A stretch of 64,000 nt of DNA from the NCBI RefSeq assembly GCF_012641435.1, contig NZ_JABAIJ010000010.1, forward strand, positions 124,001 to 188,000. The letters run 5' to 3'. The stretch is from Rhizobium sp. P38BS-XIX (GTDB lineage: Bacteria; Pseudomonadota; Alphaproteobacteria; Rhizobiales; Rhizobiaceae). Shown one piece after another: positions 1 to 7,756 of this stretch; within the stretch, counting starts at the first letter, position 1; every line of letters begins with the position of its first letter. The translations under genes and the position numbers were made by a program. A model generated the notes under the pieces. The model was not told the DNA's origin, searched no databases, and saw only the letters and a program-made list of their open reading frames with translations.

Positions 1-255
1 CAGAGCGGCAAGGTCGAGACATTGGCAAGTGGAATGCGCCAGCTTGCAAGCGATGACATGCTGCTGCGGTTGATGAGCGTGAATTGCATACGTCGATCGG
101 GTGATCTCGCCCATACGCCGGCCTCGTGGCTGGACGCGCTGCTCAAGCTCTACGACGGGATATTGCAGCGTTCAAGTGCGGTCAGTGTGAGCCCTTCGAT
201 GGCTGCAAACACCACCTTTCCACCCGACGGTCGGCTGATCGATGAGACGAGTTGA
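1..255 (+). CDS. glycosyltransferase, C-terminal fragment (cut by window start)
   Basis: Frame 1 is open from the first base to a TGA at 253-255, so only about 84 C-terminal residues are seen. The pattern LASGMRQLASDD, then SVNC, then SWLDALLKLYDGIL resembles the last helices of GT4-type glycosyltransferases, where a cap helix swings back over the N-terminal domain and ends in a W..xLLxLY motif. The catalytic part lies outside the window. It sits upstream of a sugar transferase and a flippase on the same strand, which fits polysaccharide assembly. The family call rests on a short tail and is moderate; a tail of about 30 residues after the motif has no recognisable feature. Confidence 0.6.
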   Translation, partial: QSGKVETLASGMRQLASDDMLLRLMSVNCIRRSGDLAHTPASWLDALLKLYDGILQRSSAVSVSPSMAANTTFPPDGRLIDETS

Positions 256-385
256 GGCTTGTGGTTAGACCCACGCCAGACGGCTTACGCCATTGGAATT
301 AGCACAATGCCCGTAGGGTCAATTGTCAAGGATTGGGCCAGCTGGCAGCCTTTGAAGAAACATAGAATTGTTAAGGGGTCCGAGG

Positions 386-1078
386 ATGTTATCGACGTTG
401 GACGGCGTTGGCCACCGGGAACGAACGCGGCGGGACATGAGGCAAATCGCGCGGCTGGGTCGCGCGAAGCGCATTGTCGATATTCTGATTTCCGGAACAG
501 GATTGCTGTTCCTGGCGCCCGCGCTCGCGGTGATCGCGATTGCGCTTCTGCTGGTCGACGGTCGTCCCATCATCTATCGCCATACCCGCATCGGCCGCGA
601 TGGCCGCCCGTTCAATTGTCTGAAATTCCGCACGATGCGGAAGGATGCCGATCGGCAGCTGGCGGATTTGCTGGCGCGCGATGAGGCACGGCGGCAGGAA
701 TGGGTTTCGACGCAGAAGCTGACCAACGACCCGCGCGTTCATTGGCTCGGAAAGTATCTGCGCATGAGTAGCGCCGACGAACTGCCGCAGCTGTTGAACG
801 TTCAGCGTGGCGACATGAGCCTGGTCGGGCCTCGTCCGGTCGTGGCGGCCGAACTCGAGCGCTACGGCCCCGATCTCTACTGCTATCTTGGATTACGTCC
901 GGGCATTACCGGTCTGTGGCAGGTCAGCCGCCGCGCCGACACGACCTATGAGGAGCGCATCCAGTTCGACCTGGATTATTTCCACAGCCGTTCGCTGCGC
1001 ACCGATATTTCCATCCTCGTCAAAACCGTCGGCGTCGTGCTGCTTGCGCGCAATGAAAAAGAACGTCTCACCAAATGA
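386..1078 (+). CDS. undecaprenyl-phosphate sugar phosphotransferase, ExoY-like
   Basis: A 230-residue bacterial sugar transferase of the ExoY/WbaP C-terminal type. It would move a sugar phosphate from a nucleotide sugar to undecaprenyl phosphate at the inner membrane, the first step of repeat-unit assembly. Seen: a basic N-terminus, one hydrophobic segment (LLFLAPALAVIAIALLLV), then the family blocks YRHTRIGRDG, FxCLKFRTM, DELPQLLNVxRGDMSLVGPRP and LRPGITGLWQVSRR. Length equals that of ExoY, without the extra membrane domain of WbaP. The ATG at 386 is preferred over a TTG at 368 because AAGGGG lies at 373-378. Which sugar is transferred cannot be read from the sequence. It probably starts the glycan made by the neighbouring genes. 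Confidence 0.9.
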   Translation: MLSTLDGVGHRERTRRDMRQIARLGRAKRIVDILISGTGLLFLAPALAVIAIALLLVDGRPIIYRHTRIGRDGRPFNCLKFRTMRKDADRQLADLLARDEARRQEWVSTQKLTNDPRVHWLGKYLRMSSADELPQLLNVQRGDMSLVGPRPVVAAELERYGPDLYCYLGLRPGITGLWQVSRRADTTYEERIQFDLDYFHSRSLRTDISILVKTVGVVLLARNEKERLTK

Positions 1079-1226
1079 AGAACGCGGCTATGGCAATCCA
1101 GGCAACAAGGCAGAAGATCACCACTATCCAGCGGATGAGATATTTCTGGCGGGATCTCTCCGTTTGCCTGGAGGAGATGCGGTCACGGTCGTCTTCATTC
1201 ATAAGCGGCTCTGCATGGTGTTTCAT
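1068..1226 (-). CDS. possible small membrane protein opposite the end of the sugar transferase
   Basis: A 52-residue ORF on the strand opposite the sugar transferase, overlapping its last 11 bp. It has a polar, charged N-terminal half (NEDDRDRISSRQ) and a single strongly hydrophobic helix (YLIRWIVVIFCLVAWIAIAAFFIW region) running to the C-terminus. GCAGG lies about 9 bases before the ATG at 1226; an alternative ATG at 1202 gives 44 residues. Small inner-membrane proteins beside ExoY-type transferases are known in rhizobia (ExoX restrains ExoY in Sinorhizobium meliloti), but I see no sequence identity to ExoX that I can defend. It could also be a chance ORF. Confidence 0.35.
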   Translation of the reverse strand: MKHHAEPLMNEDDRDRISSRQTERSRQKYLIRWIVVIFCLVAWIAIAAFFIW

Positions 1227-1511
1227 AATAAATGCCTGCAAGGTCCTTATTGTCGGTCGAGCATGCCCATCCGAATCCGGTGTTACGGTCAAATATTCTC
1301 ATGCTACGAAATCGATTAATTTCGACGTCCCCAACCTACAGGCGGCGCTTCATTGCACGGAATCATGTCCTGAATGGGAACAATACACATTTTATCTGGT
1401 GCAAAACTGGAAATCATTTCGCGATTACATGCATGCCGTTGCAAAAGGACAACAATCGGGCCTGCCTGAGCCAAAGTATGGTTGTGGCCGGCATGCCATG
1501 GCGGTGCGCTG
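1079..1511. other. 433-bp gap between sugar transferase and flippase
   Basis: No convincing plus-strand gene is present. Overlapping plus-strand ORFs here have low-complexity, cysteine- and arginine-rich translations without a recognisable domain. The only candidate is the minus-strand small membrane ORF at 1068-1226. The stretch 1200-1440 is clearly AT-richer than the flanking genes and could carry the promoter of the flippase gene. Confidence 0.5.
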
Positions 1512-3026
1512 ATGGACAGTTTCTCGCTTCGCCCAAAGCGCGGGTGGGACGGGCTGCGGCATTGGATTCGTTCGCGAATGCCGTCCGTCGTCGGCGATGG
1601 GGCCTCGACGCTCGTGTCGAAAATCGTCTCGCAGGTCGTGCAGCTGTTGATATTTCTTGTGGCCGCGCGTGTGCTGGAATCGGAAGAGTTCGGGCTTTAC
1701 GCTTTCAGTTCCGCGATCGTCGTCATGCTGGTCGTGGTCGCCGAGGGCGGTTGGGGCGAGTTCGTCATGAAGGCGGAATGCACCGAGCGTGAACTCGATC
1801 AGATCGGCACGATTTCGATCATTGCCGGCGTGCTCGTAACCATCGTCGGTCTGCTGGCGGCGGCGGCCGCCTGGCTTGCCTTCGGGCGTGAACACGAGGC
1901 ACTTCTGCTTGCTCTGTTCAGCTGCTGGTTCCTGCCGTCGTCGCTGTATGCGGTTTATGACGGGCTGTTGGTCGCCCGTGGCATGTTGCGCAAGCAAGCG
2001 GTCATTCGCATGCTGAGCGAGGTGTCCGGGCTCTGCGTCACGATGCTGGGGTTGTGGCTCGGATGGAATGTGTTTTCACTGGCCGCCGGCCGTCTGGTCT
2101 CGCAACTCGTCAGTCTCGGCGCATCGGCGATCGTACTTGGCTGGCGTCCGCAAATACACCTGACCTGGGCCTTCGCCCGCGAGATTCTCGAATTCTCGAG
2201 CCACATTCTTTCAAACCGCTTGATCGTCTTTCTCCGCTCTTATTCCGGAACGCTGGCAATCGGCAGTTTTCTCGGGCTTGCCGAGGCCGGTTACTATCGC
2301 GTCGCCGAGCGCATCATCGCCGCTTTCTCCGAGCTGATCGGCGAGCCGGCACGAATGCTTGCCTGGACATTGTTCCGGCGCGCGACCCTGGTGATGAACG
2401 GCGAAGGCCGGCCGGTCCGGGATGCGGGCTCTTCGGCCACGGTTTTCATGACGGTTCTGATGGCGGTCTCGACGCCGATCTATCTAGGGCTGTCGTTGAT
2501 CTCAGCTGATCTCATCGATATCGTGCTGGGCGACAAATGGGCTCCGGCGGCTATTCTGGTGGCGATCCTTTCCATGAAGCAGGTGCTGCTGACACCGGGC
2601 TACGTGACCGAAGCCCTGCTGTCGCTGTCGGGCAATATCAAGCGAATGCCGCCGACACTGCTTCTGAATGCGCTGGTTTCCATTTCGCTGATCCTCGTTC
2701 TTGCCCCTTTCGGGGTAACGGCGGCAGCCTGGGGCCAATGTCTCGCGTCGCTGATTTCCTTTCTGACGTCGATGCATCTCCAACAGAATTACGGCGGCCT
2801 TCGCTGGGGCAAGGTCATTCGCAAGGGCGGCTATGTCGCTATTGCCATCCTGTTGATGGCTACCGCAGTTTACGGGCTCGGCTACCTCGCTCAGACCGTG
2901 AGCATGCGACGCATCCTGACGGTGCTGCTGCAGGTCGTTTGTGGCGGCGGCATTTATTTCGGCACGCTGTGGATCCTTGAGAGAATAGCGGGAGATCGAG
3001 GCTCGGTCCTGTCGATCAGGCAATAG
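1512..3026 (+). CDS. polysaccharide flippase, Wzx/PST family
   Basis: A 504-residue polytopic membrane protein with about 12 hydrophobic segments. The N-terminus GASTLVSKIVSQVVQLLIFLVAARVLESEEFGLYAFSSA-region pattern (helix 1, then a short loop with EFGLYA) is typical of the MOP superfamily exporters that flip lipid-linked oligosaccharides to the periplasm. It would move the repeat unit started by the upstream sugar transferase. The ATG at 1512 (MDSFSL) is chosen because the upstream extension is short and shows no homology-like signal; no strong ribosome binding site is visible. The methyltransferase-like gene follows after 41 bp on the same strand. Confidence 0.88.
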   Translation: MDSFSLRPKRGWDGLRHWIRSRMPSVVGDGASTLVSKIVSQVVQLLIFLVAARVLESEEFGLYAFSSAIVVMLVVVAEGGWGEFVMKAECTERELDQIGTISIIAGVLVTIVGLLAAAAAWLAFGREHEALLLALFSCWFLPSSLYAVYDGLLVARGMLRKQAVIRMLSEVSGLCVTMLGLWLGWNVFSLAAGRLVSQLVSLGASAIVLGWRPQIHLTWAFAREILEFSSHILSNRLIVFLRSYSGTLAIGSFLGLAEAGYYRVAERIIAAFSELIGEPARMLAWTLFRRATLVMNGEGRPVRDAGSSATVFMTVLMAVSTPIYLGLSLISADLIDIVLGDKWAPAAILVAILSMKQVLLTPGYVTEALLSLSGNIKRMPPTLLLNALVSISLILVLAPFGVTAAAWGQCLASLISFLTSMHLQQNYGGLRWGKVIRKGGYVAIAILLMATAVYGLGYLAQTVSMRRILTVLLQVVCGGGIYFGTLWILERIAGDRGSVLSIRQ

Positions 3027-3067
3027 CGGCGGCGTCCGGCACGCAACGATAAACAGGGGGATGTGGA

Positions 3068-3904
3068 ATGGTAGCGTCGTTACGAACCGGTTCATCATGG
3101 TCAAGCCAGGCACGATCGGCTCTCAAGGGAGCGGCACAGAGCGTTGCCCAGGGCTTGTCGCCGTTGCACGCGGCCAAAGGGCGGCTCGCCTATCTCTCGC
3201 CGTTTCCAAGACGCTTCACGGGCGCCTACCCATCCTACGATGCGGCTATGGCGGCCGCGCGCCGCCGATCGATGGCCGGTTACGATCACGACGAGATCGC
3301 AAGCGTTTCCTTTGCCAAGATGTGCGAGGTGGCACCCTGGGACTATCCAGTTTTATTCTGGATCCGCAGCCTGCTGAAGGAGATCGATGGCCTTGTCGAT
3401 GCGGGCGGCCACATGGGCACGAAATATCGCGCCTTCGGTCCGCTGCTGTCATTGGACCATTCGTTTCGCTGGACCGTCTATGATCTTCCGGCCATTGTTC
3501 GGGCCGGACAGGCTCTTGCCGCAAAGCAGGGCGTTACGGGCCTGCATTTCGTCGATCGCATCGAAGATGCCGGCGCGACGCCGCTGTTTCTCGGCTCCGG
3601 ATTGATGCAGTACCTCGACATGCCGCTCTCAAGCCTGCTTCAGCAAATGCCGTCCCTGCCGCCGCATCTGGTGCTGAACAAGGTCGCCCTGCGCAAGGGC
3701 GATCCGATTGTTACGCTCGAGCGCATCGGCGGGTCCTATGTGCCCTATCAAATGCGCAATGAGAACGATTTCCTAAGCGACGTCGCGCGGCTTGGTTACA
3801 AGCAGGTCGACCGCTGGTCGATACCTTCCCTGGCACATGTCATCGACACGCATCCGGAGCTTGGCCGCAGTGAGAGCGCCGGGTTCTATTTCCGGCTGGC
3901 TTAA
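3068..3904 (+). CDS. putative methyltransferase, TIGR04325-like family
   Basis: A 278-residue soluble protein. VDAGGHMGTKY near residues 110-120 resembles the glycine-rich SAM-binding loop of class I methyltransferases, followed by WTVYDLPAIV, where an acidic residue would hold the SAM ribose, and by FLGSGLMQYLD. This layout matches the putative methyltransferases found in O-antigen and capsule loci (TIGR04325/LIC12133 type) as I remember them. AGGGGG lies upstream of the ATG at 3068. It follows the flippase closely and its TAA overlaps the stop codon of the convergent GMC oxidoreductase gene. A sugar or assembly-line intermediate could be the substrate; this is inference. Confidence 0.6.
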   Translation: MVASLRTGSSWSSQARSALKGAAQSVAQGLSPLHAAKGRLAYLSPFPRRFTGAYPSYDAAMAAARRRSMAGYDHDEIASVSFAKMCEVAPWDYPVLFWIRSLLKEIDGLVDAGGHMGTKYRAFGPLLSLDHSFRWTVYDLPAIVRAGQALAAKQGVTGLHFVDRIEDAGATPLFLGSGLMQYLDMPLSSLLQQMPSLPPHLVLNKVALRKGDPIVTLERIGGSYVPYQMRNENDFLSDVARLGYKQVDRWSIPSLAHVIDTHPELGRSESAGFYFRLA

Positions 3905-5616
3905 CCCTGATGAAGCGACAGGTCGGGTTCCGTCGACCGTAACCGGAGCGGCTCCGCTGCCGTATGCCGCTGCTTGAGGTGATCGGCGAGCCGGATCGAT
4001 AGCGCAAGCAGCATCAATGTCGGATTGGCATGGCCGGGCGTCGAAAACACCGAGCTGCCGGCAATGAACAAGCCATCCAAGTCATGGACCATGGCGTCGG
4101 CGTCAACCACGCTGGTGCGCGGATCCGCTCCCATTCGCGTGGTGCAGGAAGGGTGTGCCATGTCCATGAAGGTTGCACCACTTGCATCATCTGTGCCCAT
4201 CCAGTCCGGCAACTGCGGTTTTGGTAAGCCAACGCGTACGAATTCATGCGAAATCAGCTGCGCAAGCCGCCTGACGCTGTTGGTCTCGCGCTCGCCGATC
4301 TTCCAGTCGATGCGAGGCAACGGCTGACCGAGGCGATCTCGTTTTTGGGAAAGTGTTATACGGCTCTCGGAGTTGACCTCCTGCTCGGCCATCACGTCGA
4401 AGCGCAATTCGGTGGAGCGATGCGGCAGGCCGCGCTTTTGCACAAGGCGATTGTAAAGCCCGGTGGTGATCATATCCGCCGATTTGGCAACCGACAGCAG
4501 ATCGCGCAGGAAAGTCTTTCCAGCGCCCTTCCTGAGGCGTTTAAGCGATGCCCACGGATCATCGTCGGCGTGAACCTGCACGGGATAGGCCGCACAATTG
4601 GTCAAGCCCTCGCGCATCTGGATTTCAGGGCTCAAAGACAGGCCTCGAAGGTAGAAATGCGTTCCGCCACCGTGGTTCAATCCGTAGAAATTGAAGTGCT
4701 GCGCGATGGTTTGGATATCGCGACCCGTGAAACGGCAGAGCGATGTTCGGGGATGATCGCACAGATACCGGCCGACGACGTCATGCCTGTTGCCGATGCC
4801 TGCCGGCAGCTGGGCATTCGATGCCAGAAGCAGACGTGCATTCTCGACTCCACCACCGCACAGGACGATGGTTTTTGCGCGGACGCTGGCGCTTCTGCCG
4901 GTCGAGCTTTTCAGGTCCAAAGACGTTACGTGCCGCGCCTGGCTGTCGATATTGATGCTGGTTACGGTGGCATGGGTCAGAAAATCGATATTGGCCGCCT
5001 TGATATCGCGCGCGAGACGATTGAAGCGCGTCGGCTCCGCGCGCTGGTTTCGCATGTGACTGAACTGCCAGAAGAACGCTCGCAAGATCTCACGATCCAG
5101 GTCAAGTTCTTCCGGCGCTGTGTGCAGCAGAGAGAAGAGCATCTCATCATAGACATTCGGACCAAGGTTGAGCAGATGGGCGGCGCGCTGCAGGGTGGGC
5201 AACAGCTGACTGCGCGAAATCGGCCAGCCTGAAAGGGGAAGCCAGGGACGTATGGCGAAATCCATTTCGTCGAAGGCTGCACATTTGCCGATCCATGTAT
5301 GGCTGCTGCCGCCTATCATTCGGTTGCGCAGTTCAAATGCTGCGATGTCGTTGAGCCATGACAAGGCGCCCGTATAGCCGCGTCCTTCCAAGGCATTATC
5401 AGGCAAGGCGTCGGGCGCGCCGATGTTCTCCACGCTATTCAAAGCCTGGATTTCGGCCTCGTAATCGCTGCCGCCGCTTTCGATGACGAGCACGCGAATG
5501 CGCGTGCCGGCAAGCTCGCGTGCAATGGCGATTCCCGCTGGTCCACCACCTATGATCGCGATATCGCAATCGATTTCAATGGCTTCCGGCAACGATCTCA
5601 AATCGCGGTTCATCAT
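3901..5616 (-). CDS. GMC-family FAD oxidoreductase
   Basis: A 571-residue flavoprotein of the glucose-methanol-choline family, oxidising an alcohol or sugar hydroxyl. Seen: a Rossmann dinucleotide motif (AIIGGGPAGIAIARELAG) close to the N-terminus, IGGSSHTWIG in the FAD domain, and the C-terminal GMC block with HPSCTTRMG and a final HANPTLMLLALS. There is no signal peptide, so it is probably cytoplasmic. An in-frame extension to an ATG at 5739 exists but looks unconserved; the ATG pair at 5611-5616 follows GGGGAAAGAGAG and is preferred. It diverges from the aminotransferase gene, so 5617-5831 should contain both promoters. Oxidation to a keto-sugar ahead of the DegT transaminase is a plausible but unproven role. 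Confidence 0.85.
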   Translation of the reverse strand: MMNRDLRSLPEAIEIDCDIAIIGGGPAGIAIARELAGTRIRVLVIESGGSDYEAEIQALNSVENIGAPDALPDNALEGRGYTGALSWLNDIAAFELRNRMIGGSSHTWIGKCAAFDEMDFAIRPWLPLSGWPISRSQLLPTLQRAAHLLNLGPNVYDEMLFSLLHTAPEELDLDREILRAFFWQFSHMRNQRAEPTRFNRLARDIKAANIDFLTHATVTSINIDSQARHVTSLDLKSSTGRSASVRAKTIVLCGGGVENARLLLASNAQLPAGIGNRHDVVGRYLCDHPRTSLCRFTGRDIQTIAQHFNFYGLNHGGGTHFYLRGLSLSPEIQMREGLTNCAAYPVQVHADDDPWASLKRLRKGAGKTFLRDLLSVAKSADMITTGLYNRLVQKRGLPHRSTELRFDVMAEQEVNSESRITLSQKRDRLGQPLPRIDWKIGERETNSVRRLAQLISHEFVRVGLPKPQLPDWMGTDDASGATFMDMAHPSCTTRMGADPRTSVVDADAMVHDLDGLFIAGSSVFSTPGHANPTLMLLALSIRLADHLKQRHTAAEPLRLRSTEPDLSLHQG

Positions 5617-5831
5617 CTCTCTTTCCCCGTCCATTTCTTCGATTTTTACCAGCATCGCGCGAGTGCGGATAACTGTTCGATTGGTATAGGCAGGGATGAA
5701 ATCTACCGATTTCGGATAGGTGGCTATGCTCTTGCGCATGTTCTTTTTTTAGTCGGATGGCCATGCTGAAAAGCGCGCGTTCCCGCGATACGCTCCAGTA
5801 CAAGGTTGAGTTTCCTGGGGAGCGAAAAATC

Positions 5832-7016
5832 ATGGCCAAGGTGGGGTTACGGGAATGGTTGGCGCTCGCGCCGGTGTTTGCTTCGGGGAAGTTGGCACGA
5901 TATAGCGACGAGACCGGCGGCCCGCTGGGACGGTTCGAGGCTGACTTCTGCAACAAGTTCAATGTGCAGCACGCGCTGACGATGAGCAGTGGAACGGGCG
6001 CTCTGATTTCGGCGCTGGTGGCTGCCGGAGTGGGTCCAGGTGACGAAGTTCTGGTGCCGGCCTACACCTGGATTGCCACTGCGGCGGCGCCGCTTGCTGC
6101 CGGCGCCGTTCCAGTTCTGGTCGATATCGATCATACACTCACCATGGATCCGCATGATATCCTGCGCAAGATCACGCCGCAGACGAAGGCAATCATTCCC
6201 GTCCATATGTCGAATATGGTGTGCGATATGGATAGCATCATGCGCATTGCACGCGAGAACAATCTCGTCGTCATCGAGGATGCATGCCAGGCAGTTGGGC
6301 TGCAATACAAGTCAAAGCGTGTGGGAACAATAGGTGATTGTGGCGCCTTCAGTTTCAATCAGTTCAAGAATATCAATTGCGGCGAGGGCGGTGCAATCGC
6401 GACAAACGATGCAAGGCTATTTTCACGGGCCCGCATGTATCACGATATTGGTTCGATGTTTCGCGGACATCTCGACAATGCCAATGAGGCACCGATGCTG
6501 GGCATCAACTTCAAGGCAAGTCAGATTCAGGGCGCCATGCTCAACGTGCAGCTGAAAAAGCTCGATCCCATGATCGCGCGCATGCGCGAACGCTACAATG
6601 TCATCAGCGATATTCTTGGCAAAAGCTCGATGATGATGATCGGACCGCACAATGACGTCGACAATGCTGCAGGTCTGCACGTCATCTTCGAGACGTCGGA
6701 AGACGCAAAGAGATTCGCCGAGGAAAACAAGAGAGGCGTCTACCGTCTCTTCGACTCCAGCCGCCATGTCTACACCAACTGGCAGCCCATCCTGCAGCAG
6801 CGCACCGGCCATCCGGCGATGAATCCGTTCCACTGGACGGATCGGACGATCGAATATACGCCGGAGCTGTGTGCGCAGACCCTCGATATCCTGAAACGCA
6901 GCTGCCGCATCAGTCTCGGTGAAAACTATCCCGTGGCGCTGGTTGCTCACATAGCCAGACGCATGTCACGGCAGGCCAGGTCGAACAGCGACAATCTCCT
7001 TTACGCAACAATTTGA
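5832..7016 (+). CDS. DegT/DnrJ/EryC1/StrS-type PLP aminotransferase
   Basis: A 394-residue PLP enzyme of the sugar aminotransferase family, which transaminates keto-sugars to amino sugars using glutamate. Seen: MSSGTGAL (phosphate-binding loop, residues 51-58), PAYTWIATAAA, IEDACQAVG (Asp150 would contact the pyridine nitrogen), and FSFNQFKNINCGEGGAI with Lys179 as the Schiff-base lysine. The ATG at 5832 follows GGGGAGCG; an in-frame ATG at 5757 would add 25 residues. The phosphopantetheinyl transferase starts just after its stop codon, so the two are cotranscribed. Sugar versus amino-acid-derived substrate cannot be told from sequence; some family members such as AHBA synthase do not act on sugars. 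Confidence 0.88.
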   Translation: MAKVGLREWLALAPVFASGKLARYSDETGGPLGRFEADFCNKFNVQHALTMSSGTGALISALVAAGVGPGDEVLVPAYTWIATAAAPLAAGAVPVLVDIDHTLTMDPHDILRKITPQTKAIIPVHMSNMVCDMDSIMRIARENNLVVIEDACQAVGLQYKSKRVGTIGDCGAFSFNQFKNINCGEGGAIATNDARLFSRARMYHDIGSMFRGHLDNANEAPMLGINFKASQIQGAMLNVQLKKLDPMIARMRERYNVISDILGKSSMMMIGPHNDVDNAAGLHVIFETSEDAKRFAEENKRGVYRLFDSSRHVYTNWQPILQQRTGHPAMNPFHWTDRTIEYTPELCAQTLDILKRSCRISLGENYPVALVAHIARRMSRQARSNSDNLLYATI

Positions 7017-7018
7017 AG

Positions 7019-7756
7019 ATGGAAGCCATCGGCCCCGACACTATCGATGTGTGGAGCTGGAAGCTCGACATTCCGACATCCGACGTCGGAATGTCGATCG
7101 CATTGCTATCGCTTGACGAATGCGTCCGGACAATTCATTTCGTTCATGATCGCGACCGTCGTCGCTTCGTTGCCGCCAGGACGGGCATGCGCGTGATCCT
7201 GGCGCGCTATCTGGGTGTCTCGCCTGAAGCGATCGGGTTCGATTACGGCGACAACGGCAAGCCTTCCGTCACGATCAGTGGATATCACCCCATTCATTTC
7301 AATTTGAGCCACAGCGCGGATCTGGCGGTCCTTGCCGTTTCCGACTGCTACGAGCTTGGCATCGATATCGAGGAAATACGTTTCCTGAAGGAAGATATCG
7401 CCAAGTGGTTCTTCTCGCGCCGGGAATATCAGACGCTTCGGTCGCTGCCGGCCGAGCATTATCTGGATGGTTTCTATCGATGCTGGACGCGCAAGGAGGC
7501 CTTTATCAAGGCGCATGGCGCCGGCCTTTCGCTTCCCCTGGATAGTTTTGACGTCACGCTCGACACGTCGAGCCAGGCGCGATTGGAGCGGCTGGAAGGC
7601 GATCCGGACGCGCCGGAAAAATGGATGATGCTGGAGCTTTCTACGCCGATCAATTTCGCCGGCGCGGTCGTCGTCTCGTCAGGCGGACATGAAGTATCCC
7701 TGCGCTATCGCAGAGAAGATATCCGTCAGATGGTCAATCTGGCATCGAGAATGTAG
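7019..7756 (+). CDS. 4'-phosphopantetheinyl transferase, Sfp type
   Basis: A 245-residue Sfp/AcpT-type enzyme that loads coenzyme-A-derived phosphopantetheine onto carrier proteins. Both signatures are visible: GIDIEEI (residues 114-120, Asp116 and Glu118 bind magnesium) and WTRKEAFIKAHGAGL (156-170, Glu160). NLSHSADLAVLAVS is the usual preceding block. The ATG at 7019 lies two bases after the TGA of the aminotransferase; a TTG at 7013 is an alternative. Its last 31 bp overlap the end of the convergent GINT1-like gene. Four carrier domains (A-T, ACP, two PCPs) are encoded next door and are its obvious clients. Confidence 0.95.
   Translation: MEAIGPDTIDVWSWKLDIPTSDVGMSIALLSLDECVRTIHFVHDRDRRRFVAARTGMRVILARYLGVSPEAIGFDYGDNGKPSVTISGYHPIHFNLSHSADLAVLAVSDCYELGIDIEEIRFLKEDIAKWFFSRREYQTLRSLPAEHYLDGFYRCWTRKEAFIKAHGAGLSLPLDSFDVTLDTSSQARLERLEGDPDAPEKWMMLELSTPINFAGAVVVSSGGHEVSLRYRREDIRQMVNLASRM

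Noticed and set aside
4246..5232. 328-residue plus-strand ORF antisense to the GMC oxidoreductase
   Set aside because: The minus-strand frame has clear FAD and GMC motifs; the plus frame has none.
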